Of a stretch of 64,000 nucleotides of DNA, positions 43,152 to 51,568 are shown one piece after another. The position numbers were made by a program, and so were the translations under genes. How positions within the stretch are numbered: the stretch's first letter is position 1; every line of letters starts with the position of its first letter. The stretch comes from JACMLD01 sp044223995 (GTDB lineage: Bacteria; Bacteroidota; Bacteroidia; Chitinophagales; Chitinophagaceae). The stretch lies in assembly GCA_044223995.1 (NCBI GenBank), contig JBGALE010000002.1, positions 930,001 through 994,000 of the forward strand, in the 5' to 3' direction. Below the pieces are notes generated by a model, which worked only from the letters and a program-made list of their open reading frames with translations, was not told the origin of the DNA and did not search any database.

Positions 43152-43529
43152 TATGATAAGATTGAGGGTGAGACAATTTCCTAGTCAAAGTATCAAATTA
43201 CTATCATAAATGAATAGGTATTTCTACGGTAAATACTCTTATTCCTGATTAATGGCCAACCTAAAACTTTAGCGAATATATCACGCCCGCATTATTAAAA
43301 CTCAGTATTTATTTACTAATTTCTCTTAGCCCCGGAAAAATGGTCGTTCCTAAAGGTCTTTTCGTAAAATTAGTCTCTCAAAGTAAGGCTAATATTGCGT
43401 TTTTGAATAGCTTTTTGCCTTTAGATACCAGTCATCGACCAATCAAATCAGCTTGCTCAGGGTCTTTTATTCCCCACCACAACTATACGCTACCTCAGCT
43501 TCGGTTTTGTATTACATTTGCGGCGATAT
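43152..43529. other. Intergenic gap at the island's right edge
   Basis: Base composition shifts from AT-rich to the chromosomal average across this stretch. No gene is convincing. TACATTTG at 43513-43520 is an exact -7 box 10 bases before the trmB ATG. No copy of the tRNA-like 3' end (a possible attachment repeat) was found. Confidence 0.4.
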
Positions 43530-44249
43530 ATGGGACAAAAAAAACTCATTCGCTTCGAAGCCATCAAATCATTCCCCAATGTGCTGCAATATCCCGAAAA
43601 CATGGCAGGGCAATGGCATTCTTTTTTTAAAAACCGTCACCCGATTACGCTCGAACTTGCCTGCGGCAAGGGTGAGTATACTGTTGGCCTTGCAACATTA
43701 TACCCCGATAGGAATTTTATCGGTGTCGATCTCAAAGGCAACAGGATTTATACCGGCGCCAAAACATGCCTTACCAATCATATCACGAATGCAGCATTTT
43801 TGCGCACCCAGATAGATAAAATCAACGAGTATTTTGGAAAAGCGGATGTACAGGAAATATGGCTCACCTTCCCCGACCCTCAATTGCGTACATCACGGGC
43901 AAAAAAACGACTGACCCATCCAAAATTTTTGCGCCTCTATCAACAAATACTGGCACCCGGTGGTTGTATACATTTGAAAACGGATTCACCCAGTTTGTAT
44001 GATTTTACCAAACTGGTGGCCAATATGTATTCAATCCCTATACTGGAAGACGATGATGACGTGTATGCACATGGCAAGGTTTCGCAGGAACTGGCCATTA
44101 AAACACATTATGAAGGATTGGATATTGCAAAGAGCAACCGTATTCATTATCTGAAGTTTTCACTGCCGGATGCACTATTACCTGATTTAGACAAACAATT
44201 GCAGGAACAATTAAAATACCATGAAGAAGCAACTGGAAGAAGGAGTTGA
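43530..44249 (+). CDS. trmB: tRNA (guanine-N7-)-methyltransferase
   Basis: 239 residues from the ATG at 43530 (an upstream in-frame start four codons earlier would overlap the -7 box). SAM motif LELACGKGEYTVGLA near residue 45, FIGVDLKGNRIYTGAK, and the TrmB signature WLTFPDPQLRTSRAKKRLTHP near 115. It methylates G46 of tRNA. The downstream DUF5522 gene overlaps its end by 29 bp. Confidence 0.94.
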   Translation: MGQKKLIRFEAIKSFPNVLQYPENMAGQWHSFFKNRHPITLELACGKGEYTVGLATLYPDRNFIGVDLKGNRIYTGAKTCLTNHITNAAFLRTQIDKINEYFGKADVQEIWLTFPDPQLRTSRAKKRLTHPKFLRLYQQILAPGGCIHLKTDSPSLYDFTKLVANMYSIPILEDDDDVYAHGKVSQELAIKTHYEGLDIAKSNRIHYLKFSLPDALLPDLDKQLQEQLKYHEEATGRRS

Positions 44250-44427
44250 TTTTTATTTTAACCAGCAGGGCTTCATGGTCCTGACTGAAAAATATCACCT
44301 GGAAAAAGGATACTGTTGTGGCAATGGATGCCTGCATTGTCCTTTTGAATACGATAATGTTCCCGAGCCACGGCGATCATTGCTGCTTAATCAGAAAACA
44401 AGTTTGCCGGGTAACTTACATTCCTGA
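44221..44427 (+). CDS. DUF5522 Cys-rich small protein
   Basis: 68 residues with GYCCGNGCLHCPFEY, the DUF5522 hallmark (four Cys and a His in a small cluster, likely metal binding). DFYFNQQGFMVLTEKYHLEKG precedes it. Function unknown; conserved next to housekeeping genes in Bacteroidota. Translation is probably coupled to trmB through the overlap. Confidence 0.85.
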   Translation: MKKQLEEGVDFYFNQQGFMVLTEKYHLEKGYCCGNGCLHCPFEYDNVPEPRRSLLLNQKTSLPGNLHS

Positions 44428-44450
44428 AAAATAAGTAGCTTCCCATTGCT

Positions 44451-44837
44451 ATGGCGGTTAAAAAATCATCCCGGGAAAAACTTTCCAAAATAACACCTTC
44501 GGGAAAAAAAGAGGAGTCTTTTTTTGAACTGGTATTTGAAGTGGCGCGGCAAATACCAAGAGGACGCGTCACTACATACGGCGCCATTGCGGAGTGCCTG
44601 GGCAGTAAAGGTTCGGCCCGAATGGTGGGCTGGGCAATGAACGGTGCGGGCAGGGTAAAACCAAAAGTTCCGGCGCACCGCGTCATCAACCGAAATGGCA
44701 TGCTTAGCGGTAAACATCATTTTGGCTCGCCTACACGTATGCAGGAACTACTGGAGAAAGAAGGTGTGAAAGTGACGGATGATAAAGTAGTCGAATTCAA
44801 AAAACGCTTCTGGGATCCTTCACAGGAATTATTCTGA
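44451..44837 (+). CDS. Alkyltransferase-like (ATL) protein, active-site Cys replaced by Ala
   Basis: 128 residues with the O6-alkylguanine transferase fold: helix-turn-helix (RGRVTTYGAIAECLGSKGSARMVGWAMN), then the active-site motif that should be PCHRV but reads PAHRVINRNGMLSG. Without the acceptor Cys it cannot repair bases by methyl transfer. Known ATL proteins (for example E. coli YbaZ with PWHRV) bind O6-alkylguanine and hand the lesion to nucleotide-excision repair. A basic ~20-residue N-terminal extension is present. Its 3' end overlaps the convergent gene by 9 bp. Confidence 0.9.
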   Translation: MAVKKSSREKLSKITPSGKKEESFFELVFEVARQIPRGRVTTYGAIAECLGSKGSARMVGWAMNGAGRVKPKVPAHRVINRNGMLSGKHHFGSPTRMQELLEKEGVKVTDDKVVEFKKRFWDPSQELF

Positions 44838-45308
44838 ATTACCCTCCAGCTCTGCTACTTCTGCCTCATTCAGCGAGAGATGCAATGTTGCTTTTAATTT
44901 AGATGGCGCCAGCATGGTGAAGTAAGCAATCAATACTGCTGCCAATACTGCCAGTGCATAATTGCCCGTCAGGTAAAACGCGATAATAGAAAATAACGTA
45001 GCACCTTCCGCCAACGCCCATTGGGTAATATTTGCGGCACGGTACAGGTTGGCCTTCTCCGTTAGCAATGGTTGCAGTTGATTTATTTTTTCAAGCTGGT
45101 TTTTGAAAATTCTTATTCCCCCGTAAATCGCGGCAAAACCAATTACAAGTACCAGCACCTGTAATGTTTTATCCATGTTCTTGCCAACTGGTCTTATGTA
45201 ATGTGAAAAAGTAAGGTAGAGTACCAGCACCAGGAATAATCCCTGGCCGGCAAGCATGGCAGTATGTAAAATTTTTAATGCCCGGAAATAACTTCCCTTC
45301 GGTTGCAT
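44829..45308 (-). CDS. Membrane protein of unknown function, end of the respiratory cluster
   Basis: 159 residues with four hydrophobic segments (AMLAGQGLFLVLVLYL, VLVLVIGFAAIYG, ALAEGATLFSIIAFYL, YALAVLAAVLIAYFTMLA). No signature is recognised. It is 1 bp from the DUF420 gene, so it belongs to the same transcript as SCO and DUF420; a role in oxidase assembly is a guess. Confidence 0.7.
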   Translation of the reverse strand: MQPKGSYFRALKILHTAMLAGQGLFLVLVLYLTFSHYIRPVGKNMDKTLQVLVLVIGFAAIYGGIRIFKNQLEKINQLQPLLTEKANLYRAANITQWALAEGATLFSIIAFYLTGNYALAVLAAVLIAYFTMLAPSKLKATLHLSLNEAEVAELEGNSE

Positions 45309-45309
45309 A

Positions 45310-45852
45310 TTAGTTATAATAAGGACTGATAAGCAAATATACTAATACTCCTGTCGCTGATACATAAAACCAGATGGGCCATGTGATGCGTGCCAGCCTT
45401 TTATGCTGCGGCCATTCGGAAATCAAGGCCCTGTATGCCGTATACAAAATAAACGGAAGTATTACCGCCGCCAGGAAAATATGTGTAATAAGGATAAAAA
45501 AATAGAAATAACGGATAGCGCCTGCACCGCCAAACTTTGTATCGCCTGCAAAAAGATGGTGGCATATATAGGAAATAAGAAAAAGTATAGACAGAAACAT
45601 CGCCGTCAGCATAATTTTTTTATGCAGCTCAAATTTTCTAAGTTTTACCGCAACCAGTGCTGCCGCGAGCAACACGGTCACAACGCTGTTGATGATGGCA
45701 TTGAACAAAGCGAATACATGTACATTAAACCCCAAATCAACATTCACCTTGATGGCACCAAGTGCTACGATAGCTGCAAATACCACGAAACTGAAAATAC
45801 CAATCAGCCATTTTGCCTTACTATCATTTTTCTTTAATAACGGTTCCAGCAT
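45310..45852 (-). CDS. DUF420 membrane protein
   Basis: 180 residues with five hydrophobic segments and conserved His in YICHHLFAGDTKFGG and FFILITHIFLAAVILPF, the DUF420 layout (related to heme-copper oxidase assembly or CtaM-like proteins). It follows the SCO gene by 10 bp. In this phylum DUF420 is consistently found with SCO and aa3 oxidase genes, so it probably helps oxidase assembly (inference). Confidence 0.85.
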   Translation of the reverse strand: MLEPLLKKNDSKAKWLIGIFSFVVFAAIVALGAIKVNVDLGFNVHVFALFNAIINSVVTVLLAAALVAVKLRKFELHKKIMLTAMFLSILFLISYICHHLFAGDTKFGGAGAIRYFYFFILITHIFLAAVILPFILYTAYRALISEWPQHKRLARITWPIWFYVSATGVLVYLLISPYYN

Positions 45853-45862
45853 GTCTCTCTTT

Positions 45863-46663
45863 TTAGAATTTTGGTTTCCTGGTTAACAGCATGAATATGA
45901 TAACAGCTACGATGACGATGATAAAAATAGGCCAGATGGCTGCAAGCTCTGTGACCAGTGCAGATTTTTTATTTTTATCTTTTTCCAGCATGAGCAATAC
46001 AATGGCGTCGCCCATTTTTGCAACATCCATGCTGTCCAGACCGTCATAATAGCCGCGCACCACCCGATCCTTATCCAGCAATACCATTTTCTGGCTGTGA
46101 ATAAAATTTGAATCCACCGTGCCGCCATCAGCGATACCGAGTTTCAGTTCATCGAGTGCAAAATCGTATATCTTTTTCTTGGGACCGGTTAGCAGCCACC
46201 ACACATCCTGGTTAACGCCAAAGCGATCCGCATACTTTTTCAATGCAGGCACAGAATCTCTTTCAGGATCCACAGAAAACGACAGAAACTGTACAAACGT
46301 GGTATCGATCCGTTTCATATCGTCTTTTAGCTTCAGCGCATTTTGCAGTTTGCGCATATTCAGCGTAAGCTTTGGGCAAATAGAAGGGCATCTTGTAAAA
46401 AAGAAATCTGCTACAATAACCCGACCTTTTAAATCGCTCAGTGAAACAGTATTTCCCAACTGATTTTGCAAAGTAATATCCGCTACTTTGTGCCAGACAG
46501 TATCGCTGGTTTCTTTTCCATTGGTCACTTTGGTAATGATGGAATCTTCGTAATACCGGCGTGGCATAGCCACTGCGTTATCTCCATAATATTTTACCAG
46601 CATGTAGCTGATTACCGGCATCAGGATCGCGATACACAGGGCTATCAAGGCTTTCGAGCTCAC
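45863..46663 (-). CDS. SCO-family copper chaperone, two membrane segments
   Basis: 266 residues from a GTG start at 46663. N-terminal anchor (ALIALCIAILMPVISYML), thioredoxin-like domain with copper motif CPSICP (FFFTRCPSICPKLTLNMRKLQ) and the third ligand His in FIHSQKMVLLDKDRVVRGYYDG. A C-terminal hydrophobic segment (AIWPIFIIVIVAVIIFMLL) is an extra anchor not found in most SCO proteins. It delivers copper to the CuA site of subunit II. A terminator-like hairpin lies just upstream. Confidence 0.9.
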   Translation of the reverse strand: MSSKALIALCIAILMPVISYMLVKYYGDNAVAMPRRYYEDSIITKVTNGKETSDTVWHKVADITLQNQLGNTVSLSDLKGRVIVADFFFTRCPSICPKLTLNMRKLQNALKLKDDMKRIDTTFVQFLSFSVDPERDSVPALKKYADRFGVNQDVWWLLTGPKKKIYDFALDELKLGIADGGTVDSNFIHSQKMVLLDKDRVVRGYYDGLDSMDVAKMGDAIVLLMLEKDKNKKSALVTELAAIWPIFIIVIVAVIIFMLLTRKPKF

Positions 46664-46684
46664 GTATTTGAATTTAGTCTGAAT

Positions 46685-46711
46685 AAAAAACCATCGTCGG
46701 CGACGATGGTT
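46685..46711 (-). terminator. Terminator or attenuator between coxIV and SCO
   Basis: AACCATCGTC/GACGATGGTT (10 bp, loop GGC), followed on the minus strand by six T. It ends about 22 bases before the SCO start codon, so it either stops most cox transcripts (partial readthrough into SCO) or terminates with a promoter overlapping it. Confidence 0.8.
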
Positions 46712-46747
46712 GATATAACGATAATGTTTTTATTGCTGACACACTCA

Positions 46748-47179
46748 TTAATCCAACGCACCGGGTTTTTGCCCCTCCTGATTGTGTTCTTTCTTTTCTA
46801 TTTTCTCCTTGCTTTGTTCGAGGTGGTTTCTGTCGTAGTTATTACGCAGGTTCTTGTAAGAATTTCCGTCCCACAGGAAAGCGCCGATAAACCACAGGAA
46901 TAATAATGCAGGGACCGCGATCGTCATGATCAGGTTTTTGATTTCATGACGCAGGTGCATAAATTCTGCAATGATATAAAATGCCTTGGCTGCTGTAAGG
47001 ATGATGTACAGTACGTTGAACCAGATTTTCATGTGGTGCGGAAACCTCGGTGCGATAAACATACCGACGGTCAATTCCACGCAGGTAATGACCAGCAATA
47101 TCCAAAACGTACGCCAAATGGCTTTTGTATCAAAACTATGCTCTTCAGTATGTGCTGTAGCTGAATGTGCGTTTTCCAT
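46748..47179 (-). CDS. Cytochrome c oxidase subunit IV-type protein
   Basis: 143 residues: an N-terminal polar part with histidines, then three hydrophobic segments (IWRTFWILLVITCVELTVGMFI; FNVLYIILTAAKAFYIIAEFMHLRHE; LIMTIAVPALLFLWFIGAFLWDG). AKAFYIIAEFMHL is typical of prokaryotic cytochrome c oxidase subunit IV (CtaF/CyoD type). Last structural gene of the oxidase before the hairpin at 46685. The charged tail is a variable region. Confidence 0.88.
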   Translation of the reverse strand: MENAHSATAHTEEHSFDTKAIWRTFWILLVITCVELTVGMFIAPRFPHHMKIWFNVLYIILTAAKAFYIIAEFMHLRHEIKNLIMTIAVPALLFLWFIGAFLWDGNSYKNLRNNYDRNHLEQSKEKIEKKEHNQEGQKPGALD

Positions 47180-47208
47180 AATTCGTTTTTATAAGCAAAT
47201 AATTTTTA

Positions 47209-47883
47209 TCAAAACAGGTAGAAACAGGTAAATACAAATACCCAAACCAAATCCACGAAGTGCCAGTACAATCCGGCCTTTTCAATCATCAGGTAATGCC
47301 CCCTTCTTTCAAATACACCCTTATATGTCATGATCAGCATAATGATATTAATGATCACACCGGAAAAAACGTGGAATCCATGAAATCCTGTGATGGTGAA
47401 AAAGAAATTGGTAAAGTTGGTAGAAGATTGTGTGCCATCATAATTCAGGAAGGGGTTTCTTCCCCACCATGCGCCTTCTTCATGCAGGTGCGTCCACTCC
47501 CATGCCTGGCAACTCAGGAAAGCAATACCGCCAAGAATAGTCAGTACCATGTAAAACATTACCTTCTTCCTGTCCTTTGCATGGCCGGCCCCTACTGCCA
47601 GTACCATGGTTACAGAACTCATGATCAAGATGAACGTCATCAAACTCACGAACACCAATGGCATATGTGTGCTTCCAAACCCAGGGAAGGAGGAGAATAC
47701 ATGATTGGGATCAGGCCATGCATTGCTGGAAAAACGGATGGTGCCGTAAGAAATCAAAAATGCGCCGAAAGTAAAAGCATCGCTCATCAGGAAATACCAC
47801 ATCATCAACTTTCCGTATTCCACGTTGAACGGGCTTCTGCCCCCGCCCCACCATTTTTTATCCGCCTGCATTACTTGTGCCAT
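47209..47883 (-). CDS. Heme-copper oxidase subunit III (second copy)
   Basis: 224 residues, about five to six hydrophobic segments. Subunit III features are MMWYFLMSDAFTFGAFLISYG, TGFHGFHVFSGVIINIIML and YWHFVDLVWVFVFTCFYL at the end. Immediately preceded (130 bp) by the other subunit III gene at 48014. Subunit III stabilises proton pumping by subunit I. Confidence 0.9.
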   Translation of the reverse strand: MAQVMQADKKWWGGGRSPFNVEYGKLMMWYFLMSDAFTFGAFLISYGTIRFSSNAWPDPNHVFSSFPGFGSTHMPLVFVSLMTFILIMSSVTMVLAVGAGHAKDRKKVMFYMVLTILGGIAFLSCQAWEWTHLHEEGAWWGRNPFLNYDGTQSSTNFTNFFFTITGFHGFHVFSGVIINIIMLIMTYKGVFERRGHYLMIEKAGLYWHFVDLVWVFVFTCFYLF

Positions 47884-48013
47884 GTTAGTGCTTTAAGTTG
47901 GTTGGCAAACCTACGAACTATCACCAAATTTTCAAAGGTTCAGCTCCTGGTATTGCGCTTGTTAAGTAATTGTTTTTATAACAACTGGGTTCAAATATTT
48001 TTATGCTTTCTTT

Positions 48014-48595
48014 CTATTGTATCCAGAGAAAAAAAACAAACAGGTACAACCATAATAAATCTACAAAATGCCAGTATGTACCCATTATTTCCACCGGCAC
48101 CGGGTTATAACTGCGAATCCGGCTGTTATTTGATTTTAAAAACATTGACAGCAACGCTACCACTCCTCCCAGCACATGCAATGCATGCAAACCAAATATG
48201 ATAATAAAAAACACACCGGCACCAGATCCTTCCACCCGTACACCAACCTTGTTCAACTGGTGATACCCTATATATTGCAAAACAATAAAAAGAACTCCTA
48301 AAACAGTTGTAATACCGAGCAGGGTTTTGTACCGGTTCATTTCCCTGCCTTTAAACGCTTTTAATGTCAGTTGCATGGTAAGACTGCTGATCAACATCAC
48401 TGCAGTGGAATACCAAAAAATCACCGGCATACTGAAACCAAGCCAACCCGGTTGCTCCCGCTTTACAATATAGGCGCTGGTAAATCCGGCAAACATCATC
48501 ACAATACTACCGATGCCTACCCATAAAGTAAATTTATGCGGGTGTATTTTATTTCGCTGCTTTTCTGCACTGTTCATAACTGCACTCATGTTCAT
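48014..48595 (-). CDS. Heme-copper oxidase subunit III (first copy)
   Basis: 193 residues, five hydrophobic segments, shorter than its neighbour. IVMMFAGFTSAYIVKREQPGW near the start, HALHVLGGVVALLSM and TYWHFVDLLWLYLFVFFLW at the end identify subunit III. It follows ctaB by 23 bp. The gap to the next gene contains no terminator. Confidence 0.9.
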   Translation of the reverse strand: MNMSAVMNSAEKQRNKIHPHKFTLWVGIGSIVMMFAGFTSAYIVKREQPGWLGFSMPVIFWYSTAVMLISSLTMQLTLKAFKGREMNRYKTLLGITTVLGVLFIVLQYIGYHQLNKVGVRVEGSGAGVFFIIIFGLHALHVLGGVVALLSMFLKSNNSRIRSYNPVPVEIMGTYWHFVDLLWLYLFVFFLWIQ

Positions 48596-48618
48596 TTATA
48601 TTTAACCCGTATTTATTC

Positions 48619-49557
48619 TTATACTTTTATTTTATCAGCCAGCAACAAAAACAACACCACCGGCAAATAAATATAACTGCTAAACATTACCCTGCGTGCT
48701 GCCTTTTTTTCCATTTCCCTGTACAACCGCACGCTTTGCCAAACCATGAAAATATTTGTTACCAACACACCTATCAAACTAAACAAACCGGTCATGCCGG
48801 TAAAATAAGGCAACATACCTACCGGTATCAGCAACAGGGAATAAATGATCGCCTGTATGGCTGAATATTTTGACGGCCCCTGCACACTGGGCAACAACTT
48901 GAAACCTGCATTGGAATAGTCCTTATGCGCTATCCAGGCGATTGCCCAAAAATGTGGAAACTGCCAAAAGAACTGTATTGCAAATAAGGCCCATCCTCCT
49001 GCCGACAATGCATCCGCTCCTGCTGCCCATCCAATCAAACAAGGCAATGCACCCGGCACGGCACCTACCAGCACTGAAATAGAATTTACCTTTTTCAATG
49101 GTGTATAGATGAATGCATAGAGGAACAAACTGAATGCTGCCAGTCCTGCCGACAAAAAATTAAAAAAGTACGCCAGTATTGCAACACCCGCTGCCCCGAT
49201 GATGATGGAAAATGCCCAGCCTTCTGCCACACTCATCCTGCCGCTGGCCACGGGTCGTTTCGCCGTTCGCTTCATCAATGCATCTGTATCTTTTTCCACT
49301 ACCTGGTTGATCGCATTGGCGCTGCCGGTAATCAGGAAGCCACCTGCAAACAACAACAGGATCATTTTTACATTGTAGTCGACAATCTTTGGTGACAGCA
49401 AATAACTAATCACCGCAGAAAAGACAACCATGAATGTGAGGCTGAATTTCACCAGCATCATATAGTCCTTCAGCTTAGCCGCCAATGAGAAAGAACTTGG
49501 TATAGTATCCTTAGTTTCTTTTTGCATTAATTCGATAATCTTTTTTGTTTCCATCAT
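48619..49557 (-). CDS. ctaB: Heme O synthase (protoheme IX farnesyltransferase)
   Basis: 312 residues from the first of two ATGs (49557). Nine hydrophobic segments and the UbiA-type motif NAINQVVEKDTDALMKRTAKRP (NDxxDxxxD-like) near residue 80. A second acidic motif AWIAHKDYSNAGFKLLP lies near 205. It adds a farnesyl tail to heme B; CtaA (1611) completes heme A. Placed inside the oxidase operon between subunit I and the subunit III genes. Confidence 0.93.
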   Translation of the reverse strand: MMETKKIIELMQKETKDTIPSSFSLAAKLKDYMMLVKFSLTFMVVFSAVISYLLSPKIVDYNVKMILLLFAGGFLITGSANAINQVVEKDTDALMKRTAKRPVASGRMSVAEGWAFSIIIGAAGVAILAYFFNFLSAGLAAFSLFLYAFIYTPLKKVNSISVLVGAVPGALPCLIGWAAGADALSAGGWALFAIQFFWQFPHFWAIAWIAHKDYSNAGFKLLPSVQGPSKYSAIQAIIYSLLLIPVGMLPYFTGMTGLFSLIGVLVTNIFMVWQSVRLYREMEKKAARRVMFSSYIYLPVVLFLLLADKIKV

Positions 49558-49615
49558 CACGATTCCAATAACCTGTTCACACTTTTCTTTACTCCCACCT
49601 ACTTAATCATCTAAC

Positions 49616-49645
49616 AATATGCCCCGATGCTGACCAGGGCATATT
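49616..49645. other. Stem-loop after subunit I gene
   Basis: AATATGCCC/GGGCATATT, 9-bp perfect stem with a 12-base loop, between the subunit I stop and ctaB. No T run on the minus strand, so it is more likely an mRNA processing or stability element than a terminator. Confidence 0.4.
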
Positions 49646-49696
49646 CTATAAAGAAACTGATTTTATTTCCCTTCGTCTCCCGGAAAAACCGGGATA

Positions 49697-51514
49697 TCAA
49701 TGAGCGCTTTCATTTGCCCCAATCGGCTCTGTTTGTGGTATAAACTCCCTTCCATCTTTACCGTAGTCGTATGCCCAACGGTGTACTTCAGGAATTTCAC
49801 CAGGCCAGTTGCCATGTCCCGGGCGAATCGGTGTTGTCCATTCCATTGTATTGGAACCCCACGGATTTTGTGTTGTCACCCTTCTTCCCTTGAAAATGGA
49901 ATAGAAGAAGTTAAACACAAACAACAACTGTACTGCAAACACAATCATCGCTACAATAGAAATGAATTGATTCAAACCGCCAAACTGGTTAAAGCTTACC
50001 CAGTTGGAATAGTCGAGATAACGACGTGGCATACCCGCTAATCCTTCATAGTGCATAGGCCAGAAGATAAGATAAGCGCCCACCATGGTTACCCAGAAAT
50101 GGATGTATGCCATCGTGTTGTTTAAATAACGTCCGTACATCTTCGGGAACCAATGGTATATACCGGCAAACATTCCAAAGAACGACGCCACACCCATTAC
50201 AATATGGAAATGCGCGATAACAAAATAAGTATCGTGCAGGTGAATATCAAGAGATGAGTTACCCAGCCAGATACCGGTTAAACCACCGGAGATAAACAAA
50301 CTCACAAAACCAATGGCAAATAACATAGCTGGTGTAAACCGTATATTACCTCTCCATAACGTGGTGAGCCAGTTGAACACTTTGATGGCGCTCGGTACTG
50401 CAATGAGCAATGTGAGCAATACAAATACAGAACCAAGGAATGGGTTAAGACCAGTTACAAACATATGGTGCGCCCAAACGAGGAACGCCAGTATGGCAAT
50501 CGCAAATAATGAACCTATCATGGCCATATAACCGAAAATCGGTTTGCGCGAATTGGTGGACAATATTTCTGATACCATACCCATGGCAGGTAAAAGAATG
50601 ATATACACTTCCGGGTGACCGAGGAACCAGAACAAATGCTGGTACAGGATGGCACTACCACCTTCGTTGGGCAATGCCTGGCCGGAAGCGAGATAAATAT
50701 CAGACAGATAAAAACTTGTTCCTGCATGACGATCGAATAACAAAAGAATGAAACCGCTGAGCAATACAGGGAACGACAACACACCCAATACGGCAGTAAA
50801 GAACAAGGCCCAGATGGTAAGCGGTATCCTTGTCATGCTCATACCTTTTGTGCGAAGGTTCAGTACGGTAGATATATAGTTCAAACCACCGAGCAGAGAA
50901 GAGACAACAAATAAAGCCATACTGGTAATCCACAAATCCATACCTGCTTTTGAACCTTCAGATGCACCACCCAATGCACTCAATGGAGGATACGAAGTCC
51001 AGCCACCGCTTGCGGGTCCGGTTTGTACAAACAAAGAAGACAGCATAACAACGCTGGCCAGCCAGAAAAACCAGTAAGACAACATATTTAAAAACGGTGA
51101 TGCCATATCCCTGGCACCCACCTGCAATGGAATCAAAAAGTTGGCGAATGTACCACTGAGACCTGCAGTCAATACAAAAAACACGAGCACCGTTCCGTGC
51201 ATGGTAACCAATGCATAATAAAACTCCGGTTGAATTTTACCACCCTTTGCCCAATGACCGAGAATATCTTCCAGCCAGGGGAAGGATTGATCGGGATAAC
51301 CGAGTTGCAAACGGAATAGCACCGACATTAATCCACCCAGTATGGCCCAAATGATACCAGTAATCAGGAACTGTTTGGCGATCATTTTATGATCCTGGCT
51401 GAATACATACTTGGTAATAAACGTCTCTTTATGATGATGAACATGATGTTCATCGTGGTGCACTTCGTGTGTGGTTGTCACTTCTGCGCCGTGTATATTA
51501 GCTGCGTTACTCAT
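49697..51514 (-). CDS. ctaD: Cytochrome c oxidase (aa3-type) subunit I
   Basis: 605 residues from the ATG at 51514 (the earlier in-frame TTG is rejected). A His-rich N-terminus (HEVHHDEHHVHHHKE), then twelve hydrophobic segments. FLGHPEVYIILLPAMG carries the CuB His, the proton-path Glu and the cross-linked Tyr, which puts it in the A1 group. HDTYFVIAHFHIVMG holds the distal heme ligands. Oxygen is reduced here at the heme a3-CuB centre. Confidence 0.96.
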   Translation of the reverse strand: MSNAANIHGAEVTTTHEVHHDEHHVHHHKETFITKYVFSQDHKMIAKQFLITGIIWAILGGLMSVLFRLQLGYPDQSFPWLEDILGHWAKGGKIQPEFYYALVTMHGTVLVFFVLTAGLSGTFANFLIPLQVGARDMASPFLNMLSYWFFWLASVVMLSSLFVQTGPASGGWTSYPPLSALGGASEGSKAGMDLWITSMALFVVSSLLGGLNYISTVLNLRTKGMSMTRIPLTIWALFFTAVLGVLSFPVLLSGFILLLFDRHAGTSFYLSDIYLASGQALPNEGGSAILYQHLFWFLGHPEVYIILLPAMGMVSEILSTNSRKPIFGYMAMIGSLFAIAILAFLVWAHHMFVTGLNPFLGSVFVLLTLLIAVPSAIKVFNWLTTLWRGNIRFTPAMLFAIGFVSLFISGGLTGIWLGNSSLDIHLHDTYFVIAHFHIVMGVASFFGMFAGIYHWFPKMYGRYLNNTMAYIHFWVTMVGAYLIFWPMHYEGLAGMPRRYLDYSNWVSFNQFGGLNQFISIVAMIVFAVQLLFVFNFFYSIFKGRRVTTQNPWGSNTMEWTTPIRPGHGNWPGEIPEVHRWAYDYGKDGREFIPQTEPIGANESAH

Positions 51515-51568
51515 AATCAAATTCGTTTAAACAAAGACTTAATAGACCTACTGTTCGTTCTCCACCAT

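Noticed and set aside
43152..43529. Second attachment site for the island
   Set aside because: I looked for a copy of the tRNA-like 3' end near the right edge and found none.
43340..43630. 96-codon plus-strand frame overlapping the trmB start
   Set aside because: Low-complexity translation and it would cover the -7 box and start of trmB in another frame.
47260..48201. 313-codon plus-strand frame opposite the cox subunit III genes
   Set aside because: Lies wholly antisense to two well-supported genes; the translation has no recognisable domain.
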